DNA from: Microbotryum silenes-acaulis
Lineage: Eukaryota > Basidiomycota > Microbotryomycetes > Microbotryales > Microbotryaceae
Direction of reading: 5' to 3'
NCBI GenBank assembly: GCA_003665825.1
Contig: QPFY01000015.1
Span: 787,763-851,762, forward strand
Length of the DNA stretch: 64,000 bases
Below the pieces are notes generated by a model. That model did no database searches. It had not been told where the DNA came from and worked only from the letters and a program-made list of their open reading frames with translations. This document shows, one piece after another, positions 35,601-45,757 of the stretch (the stretch's first letter is position 1; the number at the start of each line of letters is the position of its first letter). The translations under genes and the position numbers were made by a program.

Positions 35601-37167
35601 TGATTCGTTGCTGCTTTTCCTTGGGCAGCTCGTCTCGAGGAACTTCACTCGCGATCGAATGAGGAAGAACGGCGAAGTCACAAACCTTGGGTTCAATTGG
35701 CCCCGATTGCACGCAATAGGACACTACCCCGAATGGACAAGAAAGTGGGGGGTTGCACCGCACTCAAACACAGCGGATGGAGAGGTGAGCTCATGCCGAG
35801 CCAGGTATTTTGCGACCATGAGATGCTGACCAGTCCTGCCACGCATGATTCACTAGCGCGCTCACATCGACTATGCTAAAGTTCACTGGCGTGCCAGCAA
35901 CAAGTGCAATGCGGATGGCCAAATACGTGAAGGGGCTAGCCGTTCGGAGACAATGCGATCTCTTGTCGAAACGTTGACGATTGCAGGGCGCATGGAAACA
36001 ACCTTCGACACAGCCCTGATTCCAATTCCGGCCCGTCCGGTCCGAAAAGTTGCGCTATCTGAGCGAGCTGGTGAGATCGGCATCGGGTCGCGCGAGGTTT
36101 ACGGAGTTAGATAACTCGACACTTTGTCTGCAGGTGGTAAATACCGGCGAATGATGGATCTCGATGCGCTGTCGAGGGCATTGGGCCAAGAAGATCTTGT
36201 AATGCTTGTGAGTTAGATGCAGTACTCTGCACTTGGCCGAGATCGTATTCTGACCCGTTGCTCCAAAAACCATCGCATACACAGACCGCAGACTACCTCG
36301 GATCCAATGAGTATGACGACATTCGGGCTGGATATTTGGCTACCAAGTGGCAGTACAGCTTCAAGATCGGAGGGGCGATGTACAAGAACCCTCCTAAGCC
36401 TACACTCGACGCCGCTAGTGAGTCGGAAGTTTTCCAAATCACTTACCAAACATAACTCATCGCGCTGACACAATGACTTTTATTGAGTTCCGCTCGTGCA
36501 AACGATCTGGGCCAACCCAAATTACCCTTATCGTGGAGAAGGAACGGTCGGTCCGCGCTTTGATTGCGTATTCGTTCACAATTATAGTCGCCTACCACCC
36601 CCGGGTCGACGAGGAGAGACCTACTGGGACATTGCGTGGAACGCCCTCCGGCCCTTCACGGTGTTTCACATCCGAGGAATCTTTTCAGTCAAAGTGAATG
36701 GGTTGTGGCACGGGCTCTGCATTGGCGATGAATTTGAGTGGGTCAGTCGCAGCGTATGGAACCTATCAGGTCTCTAATTGCAGATCTGGAGCCCATTTGC
36801 TGACGCCAATCTCAATGTGCGACAGGACGAGAACGCGGACGAGAACAGTGCCCTTCTTTCGCCGATTCTTAAGTTCCGACGTGGCGCCGATGGCAAGAAG
36901 ATGCAACGCGTTTTTCCTATTGAGGATGTCTTGCGATCGGCTTTCGTGCAGCCACTATTCGGACAAACGGAGATCCCGCCGGAGTGGAATTTCCAGAATA
37001 TCATGGATAACTGGGATGACAAGTTCACTGTGAATCTGGTTCAGGATCAACACATATTTCACCACTTTGGGATGGTGTTTAGCATCAATATTCTACGTGA
37101 TCAGAAAACACCTCGGAATCGCAGGAAGGGGAAAGGGAGGGCGGCGCAAATGGATCTGTCAGAATAG
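32675..37167 (+). CDS. Plavaka-like transposase B
   Basis: Starts MDPGPRVAYACDF with a C2H2 finger C-x4-C-x12-H-x4-H (CDFDYC...HRRQIH). Then come an acidic linker, WDRRQHRKFRAESYPEAGW, PFEDELSFEFARL, and AVLRHLLSSTAFLGHQSF (about 33700). Next are FGIRIDTGHDATALAMGTG and SAHPIYLSLGNNAGFLKRG (33930-34050), LTESHLFLCADGHYRF and VDYPEACWLLGVASGHVVWC (34330-34540), HGLNFGW, and VWDGLGINGHKLCGADSLHQ (34770-34830). The later part has RRFKDGFLHTNWTGAHTRKL (35140), LGFNWPRLHAIGHYPEWTRK (35690), FDCVFVHNYSRLPPPG (36560), and the last exon IEDVLRSAFVQPLFG ... NLVQDQHIFHHFG with stop at 37167. The order and motifs match Plavaka-type transposases of basidiomycetes (CACTA-related) and transposase A. About fifteen short introns; no break noticed, so it may be intact. 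Confidence 0.75.
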
Positions 37168-37530
37168 CCCCTGTCATGAGTTTGGTCACTTGAATCATCA
37201 GTACTATAGCTTCAGTTCTGGTAGGAATCGTGGTATTTTGTAATACTGCAAAACATGTGTCAAGAGCAAATTATGTCTTTATGTATCTATTGCAAGTCGA
37301 GTACTTGGTATACTGATACCTAGAGATTATAATAAGAAGTATAGAAACCAAGGTCCTTACATTGATACACCTCACCACGGCACTGCTCCAAATGTTAAGT
37401 GTCAACTTCATCAAACTGTGCTAAGTTCATCAAACAGTGCCAATTTTAGCGCCATTTAGTGCCATTTTGCGCACTTTAGCGCTCGAGATTTATTTAGTGG
37501 CGTTTAGCAAGTGGCAAAGTTGCTGATGAG

Positions 37531-38744
37531 ATCAAGAGACGTTGGATTCAAAGCCCAACCGCCGACAAGCATCCGACTTGACTCTAGAGCAGAAGATGGT
37601 CGCTGGCGCCTGGTTTCAAACTATTTTCATGCAGAATATTCTCGACGGCCAAGGCCTGTGGCGAACAAAGAGATCACTTTACACCCAGTCTCAGCTCGTA
37701 TCGGAGGTCTACAACGAAAACGCTGAGAGGCCTATCGAGTGGTCATCGAAGATCGCCGACCTTGTGCGGCATTCTTCCCCGCCTACGGTGATACCTTGCC
37801 AGCGCTGACAACACCTGTGTTTCCTTCAAGCAGATCGTTTCGAAGAATCTGGGAGTCTTGAATTTGATCAAAAGGACGGCGCTGAAATACACCTACAAAG
37901 CATACAAACTGGACCCGGACAGGCAACGTGAGGCATCGACCGCCAAGGCCGTACTCTATCTCCAACCTACTAAATGGGCGGTCAAAGAGTTACGTTGCGG
38001 TGCAGGAACGGTAAGCCTTTCCAAAGCCCCGCTACCAGCTCCTTCGAGTGCGATTCAGCGTTGTGGCCATATGTTTTGGCACCAAGCTGCTTACAACATC
38101 TTTCTCCCTCAGGGTGGGGTCGACATGAACAATTGCTCCTTCGAGGCCGAGGATGATTTTCAGAACGACCTTCTATACGAGATCTTTGTTCAGATCGTCG
38201 CCGGCATAAGGAAAGAAAAATCTGCTGCTTTCCAATGGCCAAAGGAAGGTCTCGACCCGAACGACAATGATCATCGCGAGCTTGCATTCGCTCTTTTGAC
38301 TCATGCATATGCCGGCGTAAGTTCCTCAACTGTTCAGCAATGTCCATTTCAAACTACCAATCATATCGTTACATTCTTGCTATGACGGATCAGGTTTGGT
38401 ATGCCATGCAGGTCCTTACGCCGCCCCCATCGCTCCCCGAATCGTCCGACGCTGGCAGAAATGCGAATGTGGCGAAGCAAACCGTAGCGCTCTGGCACGA
38501 GTTCTCGGCCACTCACTATCAGGTTCCCGTCATGGCCATACTGCGTAGGCGTCGTAGAGAAGGCTCTGGGCCTTTTTACTCAGAAGCTATGCAGGTACGA
38601 GTCACCAATCGAGTACAGAACAGCGTGGAAGTAGCACTCCTCGAGGAGTATCGAGGGCCCGGGGTTTCTAGGCGGGGAACCAGTGACGAGATGAGGATCA
38701 CAGCCCAACGGGCTTGCGACTTTGAAGAGTCTCTCTTCACTTGA
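37531..38744 (+). pseudogene. Accessory gene A, 3' part (after element B)
   Basis: Continues the frame of 28790-29762 directly: the codon at the junction is split g|at and reads on through TLDSKPNRRQASDLTLEQKM, then AGAWFQTIFMQNILDGQGLW, KNLGVLNLIKRTALKYTYKA, NDLLYEIFVQIVAGIRKEKS, NDNDHRELAFALLTHAYAG, and the tail ...FSATHYQVPVMAILRRRRRE... with stop at 38742-38744. Introns at about 37765-37832, 38010-38120 and 38317-38393 have GT-AG ends. It aligns with accessory protein B in all blocks, including the DUF6532-like part. The gene is split by a 7.77-kb insertion and so cannot make a normal product unless element B is removed. Confidence 0.65.
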
Positions 38745-39092
38745 CTGTAGTATATGAGTGTAACATAGGTTTATAATGACAACAGATCAGGGGCTGCGAA
38801 GATAAGACTGCCTAAACAGCCGCTTAAAACACGGTCTGTGGTTCGGATAAAGTCGCTTTAGGACCGCTTTACGCCGCATAAGAGGGCTTACGGACCGCTT
38901 TGCGTATGCAAACAAAGCGCGCCGTAAGTGCGCCGTAAGAGTCCCTTATCTAGGGTACACTTAAGCGACACTTAACGCGCGCGCGGCTTAACGAGTGGTT
39001 AAGGGCGCTTAAGAGCAGCTCTAGGCCGCTTAACGACTGCTTTACGAGGTTTCGCGCGCTTACGCGCGTTTGGCCATTTTGCTGATGGAAGC

Positions 39093-42000
39093 TCATGTGG
39101 GAGCGCGATGGAGTCTTCTGTCTTGTTCGCCGAGCCGTCTCCAACTCCTAGGAGCCAATTTGCAAAGTCCTGTGCCTTTGCCCGTTCCGTTCATCAGCAA
39201 AATGGGCACTCGGCGCGCACCGCTTAAGGACGCTTAAGGACGCTTAACAAGACGTCCTTAAGCCTCGCGTCTTGTTAAGCGTCCTTAAGCGGTGCGCGCC
39301 GAGTGCCCATTTTGCTGATGTTTCGGTCATGCGGTCTGCAGCGGCCAGAAGACGCATGTTTGTCTGCGCTTGCACCGTGCCGCTGTTAGTATAGGGTCCA
39401 ACAGTCAGGCAAGGACTACTACTTACAGAGAGATGCAGCACCTCAACTTCCCCCCAGAAGTCGGCATTCATGATGCAAGCGTTGACGATTTGTGCAGGCG
39501 ATGACTTGGGAATAACGGGAAGGCATTGCTTCGGATCTCCTGTGATGTCACAGTCCAACCGGTCAGTTAATCATACTGCCCTGCGCTGTGCTGTTGAAAG
39601 ATTGGTACACACCTGCCAACACAACGGTCACTCCACCAAACCGAGCCGTTGACGATCGCACATCCTGCAACATCCTGTCCACAAGCTGGAAACATCGACG
39701 GTGCTGCATCGGTGCCTCGTCCCAGACGATCAAGTCGCACATCCGAAAAAGCTCGGCGAGCTGTCCTTGTTTTGGAACGTTGCACGTAGAGTCGTCGAAG
39801 ATGTCGATCGGGATCTTGAACCGTGAATGTGCCGTTCTGCCTTTTGGCAGTAGCAGTGCAGCAATACCCGATGATGCAACGGCAAGAGCGTATTTTCCCT
39901 CTGACCGAATCCGAGCAAGGATCATTTTTTCCAAGAACGTTTTGCCTGTCCCTCCCGGAGCATCAACAAAAAAGACTTTTCCGCGGCTGTTCAGAATCGA
40001 GTCAAGAACTGTCTCAACAACAACGCGTTGTTCGGCGTTGCAAGACTCGAAGTTGTTCCTCCAGAAACCCTCCAACTCGTTGAGCTCCGCTGCTGTGGCT
40101 GATTCCTCCATGATAAGACGATTTGTTGAAGCTTCGTCATCGAACTGAATCGTTGGCAGCGGCAGGCCGTGGTCTGACAATGAGGAGTCGAGTCGTTGCA
40201 GAATATTGCTGAGCTGCAGCAGCCCCCAGCTGGCTACATGCTCGGGTGTGATGATCGGCTGTCGTCTTTGGTTTCGTAGCTGGTATTCGACGTCTTGGGT
40301 GAGGTTGTCATAGTGCTTTGTCCATAACTGCGCCGCGTTTGTCACTCCATCATCGGCCGTTAACAGCATGGCAAATAGGTGTCGCAGCTCGTGGCCAGTA
40401 CGGAAGACCGCTGCTTCGGTCAGACATCTGTCGGCTTCAGCATTGTTGCGTAGGAGCCCCCGTTCGACACAGGCTTCCCGGAATGTTCGAAACTCAACAC
40501 CATTGAAAGTCCTCAGATCTGCAAACGATGTCGGAGAAGGCACCTTGAGAAGAAGTATTCGCAAGTAGTATCGCTCTCCGCCTTCAGGACCACAAAAGTA
40601 GATTCTTCTGATTGTCCGGTTGTCAACTTTTCGTGGAACCCAAGCTCGATCTTCGTTGTTCCATCTGAATCGGGTTGGCACGTCGATGTAAAGCAATTCT
40701 TGTGCGTTGTGATCGGGCGGCGTCTTGGCGCACAATTTGATGAATGCGGTTAACGTCGTTTCCGGTGGCGCTGATAAATCTGGTGCTCCCTGATCTGGGT
40801 CGAACCGAACTTCTTGCTCATTCGGGAGGTGCAGCGCAAGTCTGGTCACTGCGGGATCCCGATCGTGCATCCCGAATCGAAATATCCGGTGAATGGCCTT
40901 GGGGGCGCAAACATATCGAGCGTCGAGGAAGTTGTTGATTTCGTCTTGAGCTCCGGGTTCGTCGATCGTGAATGAAGTACGGTCGTGGCCCTTGTAAACG
41001 TAGTTGTACAGGTATTTGATCGCAGCAACACCGCTTGCAATTTCCACGTTGACATGACAGTTGTACTTGGAAGCAAGGAACGGATTTGTTGGAATAACGT
41101 TTGCATCCGTAAAAACTTCTTCTTGCGCTGTGCCCGGGAATTTGACATATTGGTGTATGCCGCGACACCGGTAGTGTGGATAGCCACCGTCTTCGCTGGT
41201 CGTGCGTGGTTGGAGTCGTTTTGGAAACCCTTTGGTGCATTTTCCATGGTCGTCGTGGCAGGTATGCTTGCCGGGACGATCACATCGCCGGTGTAGCATG
41301 GAGTTTGTGATGGTCTCAAACAATGCAGGGAATTTGTCGGGGTCGGGTATTTCTGCGGTCACTATCTTGTCGTAGTTGTCGTTTGTTTTTGGTTTGTCTT
41401 CTGGATCCATGATCAAAAGGATGTGTGCGTGAGGTAGCCCGCGCTTTTGAAATTCGACAACATAGACATATGCAATGACCTGTGCAAAGAATTGAGACTC
41501 GTGAGCATTCTATCCATTTAATATTGACCGCGCCGATTGACATACCTTTCCAAAGACTCCCGGCGCACGATGAACGCCTAATACATCCGCAAGAAGAGCT
41601 TTCAATTTGCCGTGAAAGACCCGTGTTACTATGTCGGGACGGTCGGATGCGGTTTGGCCAGGAAGCAACGCGTTGACGATTTCCGACCAGGCAGGGTTGC
41701 ATGTCATTGTGATGAATATGTCCGGAGCACCAAAAACACGAACGATGGCCATAGCATCTTGGTAAAGTTGGACCATTTGGCGTGGCGATCCGGTGTGTGA
41801 CGACGGTAGAATGACTCTTTTGCCAATCTGCGCGGGATCGAGTCCTTCAGCCAGGCTTGCTTGAAGGGACGAGTACTCTTCGGCTCGGAGCTTTTGCTGA
41901 TTTGTTCTCATCCAATATAGCCGTTCTTGTTCAGTTAATGCCCAGGCGTCCGCGACAAATTTCTGGTACAACCGGCCCCCAAGGAAAAACATCGGGTAAC

Positions 42001-43603
42001 TGATATTCGGAGGACGAATGTGGAAATAAAACGCGTTGAATTGGCTTTGCGTCCACGTTTGGATCCGCCCTTTCCGGTTTGTGGGTTGGCATTGGCGTTA
42101 TCCGGTGTGCGTTGCAAGATGCCGTTTTCGTCTCGCACGCGCCGAGCTGCCTCTGTAGCGATAGCGTTTTGGCTGAGCGGAATTCTGTCGTGGTACCAGT
42201 CTTCGCCATACGGTAACAATAGCGGGTATGTGAGCGCTATGAGTGCAGGGTGACCATCGTGAATGAGCTGAATTCCGCGGCTGTCATTGTTTGGCGGGTG
42301 ACGTAACCGAACGACGATCTCTCTTGTTGAAGATCGGTACTCGGTCTCGTCTCCGGGTAAAATGACGGCCACCTCGTCTTGCGTCGGCAAGTTGTAGGTT
42401 CTTGGGTCTCGATTGCGCGGTGCAAGTAAGCGTAGCTGGTACATGTGAGACGCTTCACTGTCCATGAATTCTTTTGCTGTCTAGAACAGTTTTACGCGCG
42501 TGTTGTGGAGTTGCAGCATGCCGTCGAGTACGGGAACAATCTGCTGCTACGCCGAGTCCAGACGTCGAACTTCTTCAGGCGGTCCGTTGAATCTTTGTCG
42601 GGCTTCAATCCGTTCCGTCGGAGCCAGGAACAGAATCTGAGCAAAGACTGGGTCGTCTCCTGGGCCTGGTGCGAGGGTGCCGATACGGTGAAATACCGTT
42701 CCGCTCAGGTAGAAAGATGGTGGTCCGGAGCCGCTGATGATCCCATGGCCCTTGCTCGTGCCGAATGATGCCATAGCGAAGTTTTCATTGAACGCAAGAA
42801 TACGGTCCCGGAAGATCTTCTCAACTGTTTCATGGATAGTCAGCAAGGCCGTTAGTCCGCTGTACTCAATCTAGCAAGCTGAACGAGTCGACGTGTACTA
42901 ACCCTGGGCCATTGCCAGTCAGAAGCGCAAGCAGCTCGGGCGGGGGCTTTTCGATCCCGGGCAATCAAACTTTGCCGTCTGCGCAACGGATTTTGAACGG
43001 TGTGGCACCGCCTGGGGTCGGTGATTTTTCGAATTCCCAGTGTAGAGCCGAACAGATCGGACATTGCAACGTCATTGATCCAAGATCGTGCCGGGGAAAA
43101 GGCCCTTCTGGCAACGGTAGCAGCGCAGTTGGGACGGTTTGGCTCGATCGCTCACTTGCGCGTTGATGTCGTTGACGCTGCTCCACGAGTCGTCGATCGA
43201 CGACAGTAGTGGCTGAAGTCGCAGTTGCGTCTGTACTTGAAGCCGCGTCGCGAGAGAGGTCTGATACTGCTTCGAAGCGTGGACGAACGAATCTCAAGCC
43301 CGGAGGTGAAGGACTGCGGGCCCGTCGCACTTGCCGTGCGACATTGAGACTGCCTGCTGCCGGTGCAGATTGACTTGACGATCCATTTTGCGCGACATCG
43401 TGTTGATCGATTTCGTGCTGCTGCTTCTCGCGAAGGCGTCGTTGCCGCTGAGCTTCCGATCTGCGATTGTTCGAGGTTGTTGTTGTTGGCGACTGTGCGA
43501 TTAGAGCCGGAGTCGGGTTGTGCGGAGGAGGAGGAACGCGCTCAGCTCGCTCACGTTGCCGACGTCTCTGCTGCCCCTGTGCTCTCCGTGAAGATTGTCG
43601 CAC
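39093..43603 (-). pseudogene. Helitron Rep/helicase (main part)
   Basis: Rolling-circle replicase fused to a Pif1-like helicase. From the N-terminus: a basic start (MRQSSRRAQGQQRRRQRERA), a CPIC-type zinc region (PRHDLGSMTLQCPICSALHW), and the Helitron-like N-terminal domain (FAMASFGTSKG, YQLRLLAPRNRDPRTYNLPT, YPLLLPYGEDWYHDRIPLSQ). Then FYFHIRPPNISYPMFFLGGR, QLYQDAMAIVRVFGAPDIFI, the HUH region EFQKRGLPHAHILLIMDPED (about 41430) and the tyrosine region KYLYNYVYKGHD (about 41000). The helicase has Walker A DAPGGTGKTFLE (about 39955), Walker B DLIVWDEAPM (about 39720), and GDPKQCLPVIP after an intron. Lesions: TGA near 42966, two TAG codons (about 42552 and 42483), and a frameshift near 42045. 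A MITE sits at 39192-39320, and the frame is severed by element A at 39087. Confidence 0.88.
39192..39320. mobile_element. 129-bp palindromic MITE inside the Helitron helicase gene
   Basis: Arms from CATCAGCAAAATGGGCACTC to GAGTGCCCATTTTGCTGATG form an almost complete inverted repeat with a short asymmetric loop (TCCTTAAGCCT region). A 2-bp TT duplication flanks it (39190-39191, 39321-39322). The outer 35 bp equal those of the 14535-14632 MITE; the inner arms differ by extra CTTAAGGACG units. Removing it plus one TT leaves the Helitron helicase frame open across the site. Confidence 0.85.
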
Positions 43604-43640
43604 TGGAGAGCCTCCTGTACGTGAATGTTTGCAGATGACA

Positions 43641-45063
43641 CATTTCGGCAGTGGCAGGAACTGGATGATTGAAGGAACTACGCTACGATGTGGTAGACAC
43701 GCAAAACAGGTCGTCTCAGTCTGCTTCGGGAAGCAGAGCCTGGGTGTAAAGGTCGTGCCTTACAGAGAGTCGTGAGGACGGTCGTAGATCGAAGTCGTGA
43801 CAGTGAGAGGCGGTAGAGGATACTTGTTAAACGTCGTTACTGGGTTTCAGTTCGAAGTAAACTACCAAGAGAGAGATGGGGAAGGGCGTCCCAATTGAGT
43901 GAGGCCGAGGCCCGTGTGGCGAACCATTATATGATCGAGAGCAACGCGCTGTTTGACTGTCATGAGTGCGAACGCGATGGAGACCTACTCGACAGTTGAT
44001 TGGGTGGAACTGCGATGCAGGCTTTGCTCTTGTGGCGCGGCCAATTGATGGTCGCACGGCGTCTCACCAGCCAGTTGGGGAATTCGGCGGCGGGAACCGA
44101 TGTTGTTTGTATCGATTTGGCGTCAGGCGGCGCAACGAGAGGGCGCGTAGTCTTGTACGACATTCATGAGTCGAAGAGGGGGTTTGATGTCATGGTGTTG
44201 GTGTGGTGAAGATGGTTCAGGCCATGCAAGTGCACGGAAGGAAGGTAAGAGAGAATCTGGTTGAACAATGCTATTTATTCATGCGCGCGGCTAACATCTA
44301 CGAGCGGCGCAGGAAATAACAAACATTGCGCTGGGACCGCGGCGCGCACGTTGGTCACGTGCGGGGGCGACGAACTCAACAGACGCGGTGTCGAGACAGG
44401 GAGGCCGAAATGCGCGGCTGAATCAGGTGGCGGAAATCAATCCAAAACTCGCGCGCGAGGACAATAAAAAGTTGGGGTGCTTGGATAGCCTGCCGCGCCC
44501 GTGCGTCGGTGTCAGTCTTGACGTCGGCTACGGGGTCGAAGGCCCGGTCTCAAGGGGGGCGGCCTTACACTGGGTCATGTGTCAGGCTGCTTTGATGGAA
44601 AATGGAACCTCGGCGAACGTAGGCAAAACGGCCTGTGGCTGGCCGACCCATTCTGAAACAGCGCTAGCTAGCTGGGACGCGAGAGCTGCCTATGACGTCA
44701 CGCCACGTGGTTTGTCTTTCGTTCTTTGACGTTCTTTGTGTAGAGGGACAGTTGATATTAGAGTATAGTAGATAGTAGATAGTTTTAAGGATTAGTAGAT
44801 AATGACACTTATTGAAATCTATCAAATAGAAAAGTGTAAATACGGTAATAGAGTAGTAGGGTCATTAGGGTAAGAGGGTTATGATCTCTGTCTCGGTCGG
44901 AATCCCAGTTACGCTCGCCACATCGGCTCGTCCTTTCCGACTCGACCTTCTATTGCAGGCCCATACTTGTGCCCAAGTGTCCTACAACTGGTTTACCCTT
45001 GGAAGGCTAACCAGCGCGTCATACATACAGTGACGGTCAAAATCCACCTGTGGCTCTGCTTCC
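43641..45063. other. Region between Helitron gene and SVIP-like gene
   Basis: About 1.4 kb. The left part probably holds the Helitron promoter and 5' terminus, not identified. At 44755-44890 there is an AT-rich stretch with AGTAGATAGTAGATAG-type repeats. Plus-strand frames at 44261-44729 lack recognisable features. The 3' end should include the 5' leader of the SVIP-like gene. Confidence 0.35.
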
Positions 45064-45757
45064 AGTACGTGAGACGTGACCCGAGTCCACCACTCCCCAC
45101 ACCTCGGCGAGTGGAAGAGCAGTCTATGAGTTCAGCGGCGACCGCACTGATTGTTGTAGGCGCAAATGATCAACTCTTTACAGTGGGTGCGTTATGTGGC
45201 AAGGAGTCCCACTTCGAGCAGCTAGGCGGCCAAGGTCATGTCCTAGGCCAGCCGAGCGCCAAGCCACCGCCGCGAAGCACGTCGAGTGGAATCGTTAAAC
45301 AGCCCTCGCCTCGTACACTGTCCCAAACACTCGGAAGCTCCCCGCTCCCACCGCCTGCCGCTCTCGACTCGACACAGGATCAGGAAGGCGCACATCGGAG
45401 AGAAGCGATGCTTCGCGCCGCGGAGGAGCGCAGTCGAACTGTGAGTGAATCATGGTCCAGAGAAGCGTTTGCGGACGACCGTCGACCTATACCGTTTTGG
45501 GTCTACGCCAGCTCAATACTGATAATCCTCAGTAACTTGACCGGCCAGGCCAACTCGAGAGGGACGTCAGGTGGCAAGCTGGCGACGCAACTTGCAGCCC
45601 AAAGAGCCGATGGCAATCGCGCTGTTGATGCGAGGCACGCCGGCGAGACACGTGACTTGCCACTGGTGGTTAGTAACTGCTGGATCCGCATAACATATTT
45701 CGGAACGGCCTTCAGACCAAGCATACTGATCACTGGTTGGTTACCTAGTGGGATTAA
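45064..45757 (+). CDS. SVIP-like small Cdc48/p97-binding protein, likely N-myristoylated
   Basis: SVIP-type proteins are lipid-anchored peptides that bind the AAA ATPase p97/Cdc48 and inhibit ER-associated degradation. Model: exon 1 ends at A45064 (GTACGT follows), exon 2 is 45184-45440, exon 3 is 45549-45668 and exon 4 is 45749-45757, giving 128 aa. The ATG is split A|TG by intron 1 and gives MGALCGKESHFEQLGGQGHV, where Gly2 and Cys5 suit myristoylation and palmitoylation. RREAMLRAAEERSRTANSRG matches the VCP-interacting motif region of SVIP (AAE-R...SRG). GKLATQLAAQRAD follows and the protein ends VWD. Without splicing of intron 1, an in-frame ATG at 45126 would add 20 residues and lose the lipid signal, so the spliced start is preferred. 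It is an isolated host gene between transposon relics. Confidence 0.65.

Larger units (their letters stand above)
29763..37528. mobile_element. Plavaka-like DNA transposon B (7766 bp)
   Basis: The left end is CATCAGCAACTTTGCCACT (29763) and the right end AGTGGCAAAGTTGCTGATG (37528), exact inverted repeats of 19 bp. A 2-bp AG duplication flanks it (29761-29762, 37529-37530). Internal genes are accessory gene B (minus, 30074-32251) and transposase B (plus, 32675-37167), divergent. Dropping the element and one AG joins accessory gene A in frame, which confirms the boundaries. Confidence 0.88.
23505..39087. mobile_element. Plavaka-like DNA transposon A (contains element B)
   Basis: The right end reads ...TGGCCATTTTGCTGATG (39087). 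The left end starts GATGCAGCAAAATGGCCA (from 23504-23505), an imperfect match to CATCAGCAAAATGGCCA. Both ends are followed by subterminal CGCTTAA-type repeats (23530-23720 and 38820-39065). Two divergent genes lie inside: transposase A (minus) and accessory gene A (plus). Element B is inserted in the latter. Without B the element is about 7.8 kb, the same size as B. It interrupts the Helitron helicase gene, with loss of host sequence and no clean duplication. Confidence 0.75.
23009..43640 (-). mobile_element. Helitron, minus strand, split by nested transposons
   Basis: The Rep/helicase gene runs from about 43603 down to 39093. Its C-terminus resumes at 23496-23174 on the far side of the inserted Plavaka-like element A. 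The 3' terminus is recognisable: hairpin, 7-nt spacer, CTAG, then T. The 5' TC terminus was not identified, so the 43640 boundary is only the start of the coding region; the element probably extends further right. Without the nested insertions the Helitron would be about 5 kb. It is coding-dead (stops, frameshift, missing helicase segment). Confidence 0.75.
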
